Shown piece by piece: positions 1 to 9,100 of a stretch of DNA of 64,000 bases. Position 1 is the first letter of the stretch. Each line of letters opens with the position of its first letter. The position numbers and the translations under genes are program-made. Source of the DNA: Saprospiraceae bacterium (GTDB lineage: Bacteria; Bacteroidota; Bacteroidia; Chitinophagales; Saprospiraceae). Location of the stretch: the NCBI GenBank assembly GCA_022841745.1, contig JALHQW010000017.1, positions 35,391 to 99,390 on the forward strand, written 5' to 3'. The notes beneath the pieces are model-generated. The model saw nothing but the letters and a program-made list of their open reading frames with translations, had not been told where the DNA came from and made no database searches.

Positions 1-767
1 TTTGCTTACCGCACGGCCACACCTTATGTGGACGTGCCTGCTGGCACGACCTTGAGCATTGGCGTAGCGCCATCGCCGAGCACATCCCCTGCCGACATCA
101 TCGCCACGTTCCCAGCGAACTTCGCACCGAACGGCAGCTATGTGGTTTTGGCTTCCGGCCTTGTCGGCAGTGCAACCACGCCTTTTACCTTGAACGTCGT
201 AGCTGACACCCGTGAGGCTGCCCTTGCCGCTGGCACGGTTGACCTCATCGTGAACCATGGTTCAACGGACGCCCCGGCGGTTGACGTGATCGCCCGTGGC
301 GTTGCCACCATCGTAAGTGGTGCTGCCTACGGCGACGTGACCCCTTACATCACCGTACCTGCCGCCGACTATACCCTCGACATCACGCCCGCAGGGCAGA
401 ACAGCGAAATCGTTGCTTCCTACACTGCGCCGTTGAGCGGCTTGGGTGGCGGTGCAGCCGTTGTGTTCGCCTCTGGCTTCCTGGCCCCTGCTGCTGGCCA
501 GCCAGCGTTTGGCCTCTTCGCCGCACTGCCGAACGGCACTGTGCTCGAACTTCCTGCCGTACAGAACACGGCCCGTGTGCAGATCATCCACAACGCCGCC
601 AACCCGACGGTTGACATCTGGGTGAACGGTGCGCCGTTCCTGACGAACTTTGCTTACCGCACGGCCACACCTTATGTGGACGTGCCTGCTGGCACGACCT
701 TGAGCATTGGCGTAGCGCCATCGCCGAGCACATCCCCTGCCGACATCATCGCCACGTTCCCAGCGAA
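1..767 (+). repeat. 648-bp-period internal direct repeat in DUF4397 gene
   Basis: Bases 1-119 and 649-767 are identical. A second identical stretch recurs at about 527-583 and 1175-1230, with the same offset of 648 bases (216 codons). The stretches between have diverged. Confidence 0.9.
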
Positions 768-2136
768 TTTCGATATTGATGGTACCTATGCCGTCATAGC
801 TTCTGGTTTGGTAGGCGACCCAACTACGCCATTTACCCTAAACGTGGTAGAAAACACAAGGGAAGCCGCTACACAGGCCGATAACGTTGATTTCATCGTA
901 AACCACGGCTCGACGGATGCACCTGCGGTGGACGTGATCGCACGTGGCGTGGCCACGATCGTGAGCAATGCCAGCTATGGCGACGTAACGAATTATATCA
1001 GCGTACCAGCAGGTGATTACACACTGGATATAACGCTGGCAGGAATAGCGGGAGAAATTCTTGCGTCTTACAGTGCGCCTGTATCCACATTGGGCGGTGG
1101 CGCTGCTGTTGTCTTTGCTTCTGGCTTTTTGGCACCAGCCACTGGCCAACCAGCTTTCGGATTGTTTGCTGCATTGCCGAACGGCACTGTGCTCGAACTT
1201 CCTGCCGTACAGAACACGGCCCGTGTGCAAATCATCCACAACTCGGCCAGCCCAACGGTTGATATTTATATTGATGGGGTAAAAGCCATCTCAAATTTTG
1301 AGTACCGTACGGCTACGGAATACCTGGACTTGACCGCTGGTAGGTCTATTGCCGTCGCAGTTGCACCTTCACCAAGTGACGATGCAGGCGATGCCGTTGC
1401 GCTTTTCTTGCCCAAATTCGAAATTGATGGCAGCTATGTCGTGATTGCATCGGGTCTGGTGGGTAGCGTTGCTACTCCTTTTACCCTCAATGTTGTTGAA
1501 AACACAAGGGAAGCTGCAACCGAGGCTGGCAACGTTGATTTCATCGTTAACCATGGTTCAACAGATGCCCCTGCGGTGGACGTGATTGCCCGGAATGTTG
1601 CTACGATTGTAAGTGGTGCATCCTATGGCGATGTGACGGATTACATCTCTGTACCAGCAAGCGAATATATCTTGGATATAACCCCTGCTGGCCAACCCAA
1701 TACCATAGTAGCCTCCTATACGGCCCCGTTGACGGGTCTCGCTGGTGGAGCAGCTGTTGTTTTTGCTTCTGGCTTCTTAACGCCAGGTGCTGGACAGCCA
1801 GGCTTTGGAATTTGGGTGACTTTGCCGGATGGTACAACCTTCCCGCTTGAGCTTATCAGCAACACCAATAACACGATTGAAATCGAGCAATTGGAGATAT
1901 TCCCGAACCCAGCTTCGGAATATTTGATGGTGGAACTTTCTGTGAAAGAAGCTGCTGAGGTGGAAATGAGCCTTTGGGATTTGTCAGGCAAACAAGTCAT
2001 GCCAACAGTGCAAACTGGCCTTACCAGTGGAGGCCATACCCAAAAACTTGCGCTTGAAAATGTTCAATCAGGTATATACCTGCTGACCGTGAAAACAGCT
2101 ACCGGGACGGCTGTAAGGAAAGTTGTAGTGGAATAA
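1..2136 (+). CDS. DUF4397 repeat protein with T9SS sorting domain (5' end cut by window)
   Basis: The frame is open from base 1, so the gene starts upstream of the window. 711 residues are visible. They consist of repeats of about 216 residues built from DUF4397-like beta-sandwich units (recurrent motifs VDIIHN/VQIIHN, VNHGSTDAPAVDV, VVFASGFL). The last ~85 residues are a Por secretion / type A T9SS sorting domain (LEIFPNPASEYLMVEL, then SGIYLLTV, then a basic KVVVE end). The protein should therefore be exported through the outer membrane and anchored or released at the surface. The ligand or role of DUF4397 domains is unknown. Consecutive repeat units share stretches that are identical at the DNA level, which suggests recent duplication or gene conversion. 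A strong terminator follows. Confidence 0.9.
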   Translation, partial: FAYRTATPYVDVPAGTTLSIGVAPSPSTSPADIIATFPANFAPNGSYVVLASGLVGSATTPFTLNVVADTREAALAAGTVDLIVNHGSTDAPAVDVIARGVATIVSGAAYGDVTPYITVPAADYTLDITPAGQNSEIVASYTAPLSGLGGGAAVVFASGFLAPAAGQPAFGLFAALPNGTVLELPAVQNTARVQIIHNAANPTVDIWVNGAPFLTNFAYRTATPYVDVPAGTTLSIGVAPSPSTSPADIIATFPANFDIDGTYAVIASGLVGDPTTPFTLNVVENTREAATQADNVDFIVNHGSTDAPAVDVIARGVATIVSNASYGDVTNYISVPAGDYTLDITLAGIAGEILASYSAPVSTLGGGAAVVFASGFLAPATGQPAFGLFAALPNGTVLELPAVQNTARVQIIHNSASPTVDIYIDGVKAISNFEYRTATEYLDLTAGRSIAVAVAPSPSDDAGDAVALFLPKFEIDGSYVVIASGLVGSVATPFTLNVVENTREAATEAGNVDFIVNHGSTDAPAVDVIARNVATIVSGASYGDVTDYISVPASEYILDITPAGQPNTIVASYTAPLTGLAGGAAVVFASGFLTPGAGQPGFGIWVTLPDGTTFPLELISNTNNTIEIEQLEIFPNPASEYLMVELSVKEAAEVEMSLWDLSGKQVMPTVQTGLTSGGHTQKLALENVQSGIYLLTVKTATGTAVRKVVVE

Positions 2137-2176
2137 TAGTCCCCTTTCATTAGCAAAAAATCGCCACAATATTCAG

Positions 2177-2217
2177 GTGCAAGGCGGTCTGGCGTGCCAG
2201 CCCCTTGCACTTTTTTT
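2177..2217 (+). terminator. Rho-independent terminator of the DUF4397 gene
   Basis: GTGCAAGG (2177-2184) pairs with CCTTGCAC (2203-2210). An inner stem CTGGC/GCCAG adds pairing, and seven T follow (2211-2217). It lies 40 bases after the stop codon and overlaps the end of the convergent gene. Confidence 0.9.
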
Positions 2218-2500
2218 ATGCCCCAACCTTTACCACATCCTTCACCATTTCATAGCTCAAGGGCATGTGGTTCAAGTCGGCGAATCGGCGAATATTGAAA
2301 TTGGGTTCGAAAGTGAACTTCATGCCGTTGCGCACCGTCCAGCCTGTATGCGGGTTCTCGATTTCGTTGAGGAGCAGGCCGATGCCATTGGCAGATTTTA
2401 CCACGTCCCGGACGGAGTACATTTTATCTTTGATGGGTCGGTTTGGGATTTCGGCGATTTGTTCCGGCGTGAATTGGTCGTCAATGCAGATGATATCCAT
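2216..2500 (-). CDS. small conserved protein of unknown function
   Basis: 94 residues, starting MDIICIDDQF. It is soluble, with no signal peptide and no membrane segment. I do not recognise a named family. The composition and the phrase HTGWTVRNGMKFTFEP look like a real compact domain rather than a chance frame. A TAnnTTTG promoter box lies just upstream, and the gene ends inside the terminator of the convergent DUF4397 gene. Confidence 0.65.
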   Translation of the reverse strand: MDIICIDDQFTPEQIAEIPNRPIKDKMYSVRDVVKSANGIGLLLNEIENPHTGWTVRNGMKFTFEPNFNIRRFADLNHMPLSYEMVKDVVKVGA

Positions 2501-2520
2501 TGTTAATTGTTTTTTCTTTG

Positions 2521-2528
2521 CAAAAATA
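2521..2528 (-). promoter_or_regulatory. Bacteroidota -7 box (TATTTTTG) for the 2216-2500 gene
   Basis: On the minus strand this reads TATTTTTG, an exact TAnnTTTG, 20 bases before the start codon. No convincing -33 element was found. Confidence 0.5.
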
Positions 2529-2585
2529 GGGCTTGGCTTTTAAAATTGCGAACAATCGCTTACCATTGCTCAAATGTTTTGAATT

Positions 2586-3524
2586 ATGAAAAAACTCTTA
2601 CCACTCCTTATCATTCTCCTGCTTTGCAGCAGCCACGACTTGTTCCTCAAATTAGACGATTACCGATTGAAGCCCAATGCCCCCGCAAAGCTTCAGGTTT
2701 TCAACGGCACATTTGAAGAAAGCGACAACACCGTTGGCCGACACCGCATGAAGGACATGAGCCTGGTTGGCCTCGGCAACCGTACCCATCCCGATACCAT
2801 GCAATGGTCGGAGAAAGACAATGTGACCATCCTTGATTTTCAAACAGGACAGCCTGGCACGTGGGTCGCTGGACTTTCGACTTTTCCGAAGGATATCAAG
2901 CTCGCAGCCAAAGAGTTCAATGAATACCTCGAACACGACGGTGTTGTTGACATGCTCGATTGGCGCAAACAGAACAACGCCATGGGGCAGGATGCCGTGG
3001 AGAAGTACTCAAAGCATGTAAAGGCTATTTTCCAAGTGGGCGATATCAAGTCGGAAGACTGGAATACAGTGCTTGGATACCCCATCGAATTTGTACCAGA
3101 AGCTAATCCTTATGACCTGAAGGTAGGTGAGTCGCTGGCCGTCAAGCTGCTTTGGAACGGACAACCACTCACCAACCAACTCGTGTATGCGGGGTCCAAT
3201 TCGGACGGCCACGGCCATAGCCATGCTTCGGGTGAATCGCATTCGCACGGCACTACCCAACTCCGTACCGATTCAAATGGCCTTGTCACTTTGCCCATCG
3301 GGCACGAGGGCATCTGGTACCTGCGCACTATTCGATTAGTCCCATCGGAGGAGCCAGGACTTACCCACGAATCCAATTGGGCAACGCTGAGTTTTCAGGT
3401 AGGGAAGGCACAGGGACACCGTCATAGTCATGGACTGCCTATTTGGGGTTATATAATCGCAGCCGTGGTGGTTATAGTAGGGTTATTCGTTTTCAGGCAG
3501 CGTCGAAGAAACGGGCAGCAATAA
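2586..3524 (+). CDS. DUF4198-like exported protein with His-rich loop and C-terminal membrane anchor
   Basis: 312 residues. It has an N-terminal signal sequence (MKKLLPLLIILLLCSS) followed by HDLFLKL, the typical start of DUF4198 domains. A histidine-rich stretch (GHGHSHASGESHSHG, about residues 205-220) could bind metal. One C-terminal transmembrane helix (about 285-305) is followed by a basic tail (RQRRRNGQQ). DUF4198 proteins are often linked to nickel/cobalt uptake, so a periplasmic metal-handling role is possible, but no transporter genes are adjacent. The stop lies 3 bases before the end of the convergent photolyase gene. Confidence 0.75.
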   Translation: MKKLLPLLIILLLCSSHDLFLKLDDYRLKPNAPAKLQVFNGTFEESDNTVGRHRMKDMSLVGLGNRTHPDTMQWSEKDNVTILDFQTGQPGTWVAGLSTFPKDIKLAAKEFNEYLEHDGVVDMLDWRKQNNAMGQDAVEKYSKHVKAIFQVGDIKSEDWNTVLGYPIEFVPEANPYDLKVGESLAVKLLWNGQPLTNQLVYAGSNSDGHGHSHASGESHSHGTTQLRTDSNGLVTLPIGHEGIWYLRTIRLVPSEEPGLTHESNWATLSFQVGKAQGHRHSHGLPIWGYIIAAVVVIVGLFVFRQRRRNGQQ

Positions 3525-3527
3525 GGC

Positions 3528-5021
3528 TTACCCCGTAGTTCCCGCCCAAGCCTCCCTGTCCGGCACGGTATGGCGGCCAAGGATGCGGTCATTTTCTTGC
3601 CGAACAGCCAAGTCGGAGCGCATGCCCCAGAGTTTTTCACGGGCATGGCGATGCGCTACTTTTAATTCAACAATCGGGATAGGGTAGTCCTTGCCCATTT
3701 CAACGCCATAGAGCTGCTGCTCCATTGCCGACATTTTCCAAGGCTCGTGTATGAGGTTTGCTGGCACTTGGCCCAGCTCAGGCACCCAAGTTTTTACGAA
3801 AATACCCTGCGGGTCGTTGTCCTGTCCTTGCTTTACGGGGTTGTAAATCCGCACGGTATTGATACCCGTGACGCCCGCCTGCATCTGCCATTGTGGGTAA
3901 TGGATGCCTGGCTCGAAGTCGAGGAAGAGCTTGGCCAGCCACGCGGCACCGGGTTGCCAAGGCTGCCATAGCAGGTGCGTTAGAAAAGAGGCGAGCATGG
4001 CCCGCATTCGGAAATTGACCCAACCCGTGGCAAGGAGGCAGCGCATGCAGGCATCCACGATTGGGAAGCCCGTGCGACCCTGCATCCAAGTTTCCAGCAG
4101 CTTTGGGTCTTGATTTTTTTCAAGTGAATCGTAGCCCCGGTTGACGTTCTCGAATTCCATCCGGTCTTCGCTCTCGAATTTTTGGATGAAATGCGCCTGC
4201 CATCGCAACCTCGATTGAAACGCAGCGTGCTGGAACTTCCAGCCGTGCTGCTCATGTGATAGCGCCGCAGCTTGCCATACCTGACGGATGCTCAGGTTGC
4301 CCCAAGCTAGGTACGGCGACAATCGGCTGCAACCCCTGCGGCTATCCTGTGGCTTTGAGATGGACTTGGCGTAATGGCGTATTCGGTCGTTGAGGAAGGA
4401 CTTCAAGTAGCTGTGGGCATAGGTCTCGCCTCCAGGTTGGAAATTAGGGTTGGGGGGAAAGCTGAGACTTTCCAAGTCTTGAAGACTTGGAAAGTCTGTT
4501 GTTGGAACGGCCAGCCATTTCGGCCAGTCCACCCGGTGCTGTGGCGAGGCCATGAACCCATACCAATGCTCCCGCCAATGCTTACGGCTGCGAAGGCCAC
4601 GCTGCACGGCATTGCATTCGCACTCCTGCCAGTTGATTTGGTTTGCTGCGCAAAAACTGGTTACGGCCTTGTCACGGTCATACGTGATTTTTAGCCCTGT
4701 TTCCCGGTAGGAAAAAATGGTTTGGATTTGAAATTGCGCCACCAAGTTTTCAAGAACTGACACCACTTCCGAATGGAACGAGACAACAGATGCCCCAAAT
4801 GGCTGCAGTTGCCGGTTCATGTCCACCAGCGACTGCTGCACGAAGCGCCAATGCCGCACGTCATATTGCGGAGCAGCCATAACGGAAGGCTCGAAAATGT
4901 AGATCAACAGGGTTGGCAGCCCCGACTTTTGCGCCAGCAACAACGGCTCGTGGTCACGTAGGCGCAAGTCTCGCTTGAACCAAACGACGTTTATCGGTGG
5001 ACGATGGACGATGGATGGCAT
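3528..5021 (-). CDS. cryptochrome/deoxyribodipyrimidine photolyase
   Basis: 497 residues. The N-terminal alpha/beta domain begins [16 protein letters not shown]. The FAD-binding helical domain carries [13 protein letters not shown], the [16 protein letters not shown] motif, and [10 protein letters not shown] with [10 protein letters not shown] near the C-terminus. This is the plant-cryptochrome / CPD photolyase-like branch rather than DASH, because the antenna-side insertions of DASH are absent. Likely function: light-driven pyrimidine-dimer repair, or photoreception. Residues 2-9 (PSIVHRPP) are encoded by a short GATGGACGATGG-type phrase repeat, so the true N-terminus is uncertain. The gene contains an in-frame perfect palindrome at 4466-4498. 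It lies 14 bases downstream of a Lacal_2735 gene and is probably cotranscribed with it. Confidence 0.93.
   Translation of the reverse strand: MPSIVHRPPINVVWFKRDLRLRDHEPLLLAQKSGLPTLLIYIFEPSVMAAPQYDVRHWRFVQQSLVDMNRQLQPFGASVVSFHSEVVSVLENLVAQFQIQTIFSYRETGLKITYDRDKAVTSFCAANQINWQECECNAVQRGLRSRKHWREHWYGFMASPQHRVDWPKWLAVPTTDFPSLQDLESLSFPPNPNFQPGGETYAHSYLKSFLNDRIRHYAKSISKPQDSRRGCSRLSPYLAWGNLSIRQVWQAAALSHEQHGWKFQHAAFQSRLRWQAHFIQKFESEDRMEFENVNRGYDSLEKNQDPKLLETWMQGRTGFPIVDACMRCLLATGWVNFRMRAMLASFLTHLLWQPWQPGAAWLAKLFLDFEPGIHYPQWQMQAGVTGINTVRIYNPVKQGQDNDPQGIFVKTWVPELGQVPANLIHEPWKMSAMEQQLYGVEMGKDYPIPIVELKVAHRHAREKLWGMRSDLAVRQENDRILGRHTVPDREAWAGTTG
4466..4498. repeat. in-frame palindromic insert in photolyase gene
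   Basis: Perfect 33-base palindrome with core ACTTTCCAAGTCTT / AAGACTTGGAAAGT. It is translated as [12 protein letters not shown] in the linker between the antenna and FAD domains. A related palindrome (TTCCAAGTTTT/AAAACTTGGAA) lies at 39837-39859. Confidence 0.85.
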
Positions 5022-5035
5022 ACGGCGTTGGGACG

Positions 5036-5206
5036 TCAGTTACCAGCAAGGGCTTCCAATTGCTTGGCGATTTCATCGGCTTCCGCCGATTTCTGGGCAA
5101 AGCCCTTGATGTCGCCCTTGCGCTGGAGGTCACGGGCCTCTTCGAGCAGTTTTTCATATTGCTGCCGCAACTGCTTAGCAGGGTCTTTTTTGAATAGTCC
5201 GAACAT
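5036..5206 (-). CDS. Lacal_2735 family (DUF6435) small protein
   Basis: 56 residues, starting [20 protein letters not shown] and ending EALAGN. The sequence matches the short Bacteroidota family named Lacal_2735, whose function is unknown. It is highly charged and probably a helical hairpin. It lies between the SDR and photolyase genes on the same strand, with 14 bases to the photolyase start, so an operon is likely. Confidence 0.85.
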   Translation of the reverse strand: MFGLFKKDPAKQLRQQYEKLLEEARDLQRKGDIKGFAQKSAEADEIAKQLEALAGN

Positions 5207-5209
5207 GGT

Positions 5210-5290
5210 TGAATTGTTATTATTGTTGGAATTGTTGAATTGTTGGGGTTGCTAGCAATTAAGCAATTTAATAATTCAACAATCAAGCAA
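5210..5290. repeat. short-phrase repeat tract (AATTGTTG / CAATTAAG)
   Basis: The gap between the SDR stop and the Lacal_2735 start consists of repeated AATTGTTG-like words followed by their near-inverse (CAATTAAGCAATTTAA, CAACAATCAAGCAATTAAG). It can fold into an AU-rich hairpin in front of the Lacal_2735 gene. Confidence 0.6.
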
Positions 5291-5992
5291 TTAAGTAATT
5301 TTCAATGACGACATACCCCCATCCATACCGATGACCTGCCCCGTAATCCACCCACTGTTTTCGCTGAGGAGGAACTGGGCGAGGGCGGCGGCTTCCTCGG
5401 CAGTGCCAACTCGCTTGAGTGGGTGACGGGCACCTGCGGCCTCCTTTTTTTCATCGGAACTGAGCAGGCGGGCAGCCAGCGGTGTATCGGTTAGTGAGGG
5501 GGCGATGCAGTTCACCCGGATGGCGGGTGCCCACTCAGCGGCAAGCGACCTTGTAAGTCCCTCAACTGCTCCTTTTGCTGCCGCAATGGAGGCATGGAAA
5601 GGCATCCCTTGGCCTACTGCCACCGTGCTGAAAAGCACAACGGCGGGGCTTTCTGCAGCTTTCATGGCTTTTTGTGCCGCTTGCAAGACTTTAACTGCTC
5701 CCAGCACATTGATTTGGAAATCCTCGGTGAACGCTTCTGGCCTCAAGGACCTAAACGGCTTGAGGTTGATGCTGCCGGGGCAATAGACCACACCATCGAG
5801 CGTGGCGGGTAGTTCCGCTTCCATGAGGTCATCGGAGACAAGGTTCTTGGCTAAATGGCTGACGCCGGGGAGGCCCTCCAAACTATCGCCCGTGCGGGAA
5901 ACAACCAATACCTGATGGCCGACTTCGCTTAGTTTTTTCACCAAGGCCAAGCCGATGCCGGACGAGCCACCTGCTATTAAATAGGACTTCAT
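5291..5992 (-). CDS. SDR family oxidoreductase lacking the canonical catalytic tyrosine
   Basis: 233 residues. The N-terminal Rossmann glycine motif is AGGSSGIGLAL (residues ~7-17). The acidic/cofactor region carries VVSRTGDS, and the C-terminal substrate loop ends TGQVIGMDGGMSS. In the active site the Ser is present (LFSTVAVGQGM), but the YxxxK motif reads IAAAK (FHASIAAAKGAVEGL): Ile replaces Tyr and Lys is kept. The protein may therefore be catalytically atypical or non-catalytic. It lies upstream of Lacal_2735 and photolyase on the same strand, and its product could act in the same light- or flavin-linked module (inference). Confidence 0.9.
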   Translation of the reverse strand: MKSYLIAGGSSGIGLALVKKLSEVGHQVLVVSRTGDSLEGLPGVSHLAKNLVSDDLMEAELPATLDGVVYCPGSINLKPFRSLRPEAFTEDFQINVLGAVKVLQAAQKAMKAAESPAVVLFSTVAVGQGMPFHASIAAAKGAVEGLTRSLAAEWAPAIRVNCIAPSLTDTPLAARLLSSDEKKEAAGARHPLKRVGTAEEAAALAQFLLSENSGWITGQVIGMDGGMSSLKIT

Positions 5993-6082
5993 GCGAATTC
6001 TTTTTGATTAGAAACGCAGCCTAACAATCAGGGAGTGAATTGGTTGTGGGGAGGTAGGCTGTATGGTGGTATATTGTAAATG

Positions 6083-6124
6083 AAAAAGGGATGAATGCCA
6101 TAAATGATTGACATTCATCCCTTT
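6083..6124 (-). terminator. terminator of the TlpA-type gene
   Basis: A perfect 13-bp stem, AAAGGGATGAATG (6085-6097) with CATTCATCCCTTT (6112-6124), has a 14-base loop. Read on the minus strand it is followed by a short T run. It lies 42 bases after the stop codon at 6166. Confidence 0.8.
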
Positions 6125-6165
6125 ATTGATTGCCTTAAGCAACTTTACTTGCGGAATGGTTTGAA

Positions 6166-8109
6166 TCAGGGCGTTGACGAACTGCCAGCCAGTTCTATCA
6201 TCGAGGAAAGCTCTTCCAGCAGTTCCTTGTCGTTGCCACTAAAACCGACGCTTTTGAAGCGAATCTTGCCATTGCCATCCACGATGAACTTGGTGGGGAT
6301 GCCTGATACTCCGAACTTGCCCACCACTTCATTGCTGTTGTCCATCAACACGTTGAAGGTGTAGGACTTGGAGGCAATGAAATCGCCAGCCTGCTTCTCT
6401 TTGTTGTCGCCGTTTTCCCAAGTGTCAATGAACAGGAAGGCCACATCTTTCCGGTCTGCGAATTTGTCAACTGCCATCTGCATGGCGGGGAAAGAAGCCT
6501 TGCAGGGGCCGCACCAGGTCGCCCAGAAGTCGAGCACCAGCACCTTGCCCTTCATGCTCTCTAAGCTCACTTCCTCGCCTTTCAGGTTGCGCAGGGTGAA
6601 ACTAGGGGCGGCATCGTTTATCATGGTTTTTACCAATGCTTCGTGCTTTTTGGCTTTGGCTTCTTTTTCCAAGCTGGCCACATATTTTTCATAAGCCGAT
6701 TCGAGGGTATTGTTGGCCATGAAAAGGCGCTTGTGCTGTTCTCCCATTTTGCTGCTGGCGGTGCCTTTGGCAATAAAATCGGCCAACAGCTTTTCGGTGG
6801 ATTTAGCGTCGTTGATTTTTTCAAAATAGGCAGCATAGCGTTCGTTCAACTCGGCATTGGCGAATTCAGCCTGTTCGCAAGCCAAGGTTTGCCACTCAAG
6901 TGCTTTTTTATAGTCGCCATTTTTGTACAAAAGCAGGGCATAGGTATCACCATAGCTGCCCAAGTTCATTTGGTTGTTCTTTTTCCACTTTTTCTTGGAG
7001 TAGTTAGGAGGGCAAGATTTCAAGTCTACTATTTCCTTTTCAACCAGGGCCACGCACTGTGCAGCCAGTTCCAGCCCTTTTTTGGCATCCTTCGGCTCGC
7101 CCTCGATGCTTTCGCCGGAGAGGTCCCAAGCAAGGCTGTTCAAAACACTGGCCTGACGACTGCGGTCGAGAATTTGGCTAAAGTATTTCTCAAAATTGAC
7201 CCAATCGCCAGCTTCGCCATAAAGCATGGCGATGTTTTGGACCCAGCCCAGCATTACCTGTTCGGTAAATGGTTCCTTTACCAATTTGGATTTCGCCGTT
7301 GTGTGGATATTCGCCTTTTCCTCCGCAGTTTTTGCTGCCTTAAACGCATCTGTATATTTCACCCTCGCAAAAAAACCATTGGCAAATTTTTCAGTGCCTT
7401 CAGCCTTCAGTTTTTTCGCCAGGTCCTCTTCCTTGAGGTCGGTGGCAATAGTGTAGGCTATTCGATAGTCTTTGTCCGTTGCTTTTTTATTTCCTGTGAG
7501 TTTCGTGATATGGGTTTTGCAAGTAGCAATCAGCGCAGCGTCATCCTGCTTTTTGGCCAGGGTAGCCACTGCGCTTGCAAAACTTGGGTCATTGAGCGCA
7601 GCAGGGTTCGCTGCTAATTCCTGCTTTGCGAGGTTGATGGCTAGCTCGCTATCAGGCTTGATGCCGCTTGTTCGGGCATACTGCTTGTTGTACAGTCCAG
7701 CCTTCAAGCCGAGTGCGTCCGTGACGGGTGTGGCACGGTCGGCATTATAGACCAAGTTCAGGTAGCCTTTGCCACCATTGTCATCGAATTTTTCCGCATC
7801 CATGTTTTCAAATGCAAAAAACACGAGCTTGGCCGTTTTGGGCAAGGCCAATGTGGTAGTATAGCTTTGGTCAAAAACAAGGTCAAAGGCCATAGGCTCG
7901 ACCAAATCAGCAGTAAAAACATAAGCCACAGCATCCACACCCAACCCATTGAGCGGGCCGCCCTTTGGGTCATAGGTCACGGTGATTTGTTCGCCGCCCA
8001 AAGGCTTTTCTGGCGAAATGGAAAAGGTCTGCGTAAAAGCAGGATTTAGAGCCGCCAGGCAGGCGACTAAAGTGGAGAACAACAATCTTTTCATAGTCGA
8101 AAATTTCAA
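6166..8109 (-). CDS. secreted TlpA-family thioredoxin-fold protein
   Basis: 647 residues. A signal peptide (MKRLLFSTLVACLAALNPAFTQ, preceded by an alternative start five residues upstream) leads into a beta-sandwich N-domain (~30-130), a long helical TPR-like middle and a C-terminal thioredoxin domain from ~510. The redox motif is WATWCGPC and the cis-Pro motif is SGIPT. The family reduces or isomerises periplasmic disulfides. Long TlpA proteins of this build are common in Bacteroidota, but their substrates are mostly unknown. The gene is monocistronic, with a good terminator downstream. Confidence 0.92.
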   Translation of the reverse strand: MKFSTMKRLLFSTLVACLAALNPAFTQTFSISPEKPLGGEQITVTYDPKGGPLNGLGVDAVAYVFTADLVEPMAFDLVFDQSYTTTLALPKTAKLVFFAFENMDAEKFDDNGGKGYLNLVYNADRATPVTDALGLKAGLYNKQYARTSGIKPDSELAINLAKQELAANPAALNDPSFASAVATLAKKQDDAALIATCKTHITKLTGNKKATDKDYRIAYTIATDLKEEDLAKKLKAEGTEKFANGFFARVKYTDAFKAAKTAEEKANIHTTAKSKLVKEPFTEQVMLGWVQNIAMLYGEAGDWVNFEKYFSQILDRSRQASVLNSLAWDLSGESIEGEPKDAKKGLELAAQCVALVEKEIVDLKSCPPNYSKKKWKKNNQMNLGSYGDTYALLLYKNGDYKKALEWQTLACEQAEFANAELNERYAAYFEKINDAKSTEKLLADFIAKGTASSKMGEQHKRLFMANNTLESAYEKYVASLEKEAKAKKHEALVKTMINDAAPSFTLRNLKGEEVSLESMKGKVLVLDFWATWCGPCKASFPAMQMAVDKFADRKDVAFLFIDTWENGDNKEKQAGDFIASKSYTFNVLMDNSNEVVGKFGVSGIPTKFIVDGNGKIRFKSVGFSGNDKELLEELSSMIELAGSSSTP

Positions 8110-8241
8110 GGTAAAAGAATGGTCGAAGATAGTGGTTTTTGGAAGGGATTTTCAAACAGGATGTCGAAATCGAGTTTTGGGAGATTCAAAACGTATAGTT
8201 CTTCTACCCCTCTCACCTTTCTCACCTTTCTCACCCTCTGT

Positions 8242-9096
8242 TCAAGAAGCCAACATCACCGCCTTTATCTCTTTCGCCAGTTCTAAGTGGTCGCCGTTTA
8301 GCTCGCCGGACCAGGCTAGGCCCATTTCCTTTAAATCGAAATTTTTCAAAATAGTGCCGTGCGTGGCATGGCCGCCACCGGGAAGGGTAGGGTAGCCGAT
8401 GACGTGGATGGAGTCGGCGAGTTCAATGGCCAATTCTATATCGTGGGTGCTGAACAGGATGGTGTTTAGTTCATGGCTGCTGCAAATCAAGCTGAAGGCC
8501 CGCTTCACGCTTTCGATATTGCCCACGTCAAGGCCGCTGAACGGCTCATCGAGTATGATGAAAGTGCCAGAACTGAGCAGTTGTTCCAAGATGGCAGTGC
8601 GCTGTCGCTGCCCGCCGGAGAGTTCGTTCGGGTACTGGTTCTTCACGTTTTCAAGGCCCCAAGTGGCGAGGGCAGCGGCGATCTTCTCTTCTTTTTCCTT
8701 CACCGATTCCTTGCTTTTCCGCATGGCAAAATGCAGTGCCTGCATCACGGTCTTGTGCCGGAAGAGCGTGTATTTTTGGTCAACAAAGCCCACGTCGCCC
8801 TCATGGACGGGTTTCAAGGGGATGTCGTCGCCGTTACCCTTGAAATTGGAATAGTCGGCCACCATCACACTGCCCGTGGTTGGCACTTCCAACCCCGATA
8901 ACGCCCTGAACAAGGTGGACTTGCCCCGACCCGACCTTCCCACAAATGCAATCGTCTGGCCTTGTTCCTTGCCATCCCGCACGGTATCGAATTCCGTAAA
9001 GTTGATGTCCTTGATGATGGTCTTGCCATCATAAGACACGCTCAGGTTTTCTACTTTAAGGACGGGGGATTTCGTTTCGTAATGTGGTTTAGGCAT
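8242..9096 (-). CDS. ABC transporter ATP-binding protein (NitT/TauT type)
   Basis: 284 residues. Walker A is GRSGRGKS (~52-59), the signature is LSGGQRQR, Walker B is FIILDEPFSGLD, and the H-loop is STHD. It should energise the permease encoded at 9648-10424, with the substrate-binding protein at 10506-12365. The start codon lies only 4 bases downstream of an 8-bp tandem repeat, so the ribosome-binding region is occupied by the repeat. Confidence 0.93.
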   Translation of the reverse strand: MPKPHYETKSPVLKVENLSVSYDGKTIIKDINFTEFDTVRDGKEQGQTIAFVGRSGRGKSTLFRALSGLEVPTTGSVMVADYSNFKGNGDDIPLKPVHEGDVGFVDQKYTLFRHKTVMQALHFAMRKSKESVKEKEEKIAAALATWGLENVKNQYPNELSGGQRQRTAILEQLLSSGTFIILDEPFSGLDVGNIESVKRAFSLICSSHELNTILFSTHDIELAIELADSIHVIGYPTLPGGGHATHGTILKNFDLKEMGLAWSGELNGDHLELAKEIKAVMLAS

Positions 9097-9100
9097 TGTT

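Noticed and set aside
2177-2506. Plus-strand open frame opposite the 94-residue gene
   Set aside because: It starts inside the terminator hairpin and lacks a promoter; the minus-strand frame has better composition and a -7 box.
6643-7617. 324-residue plus-strand open frame across the TlpA-type gene
   Set aside because: Opposite-strand shadow of a well-supported gene; no recognisable domain.
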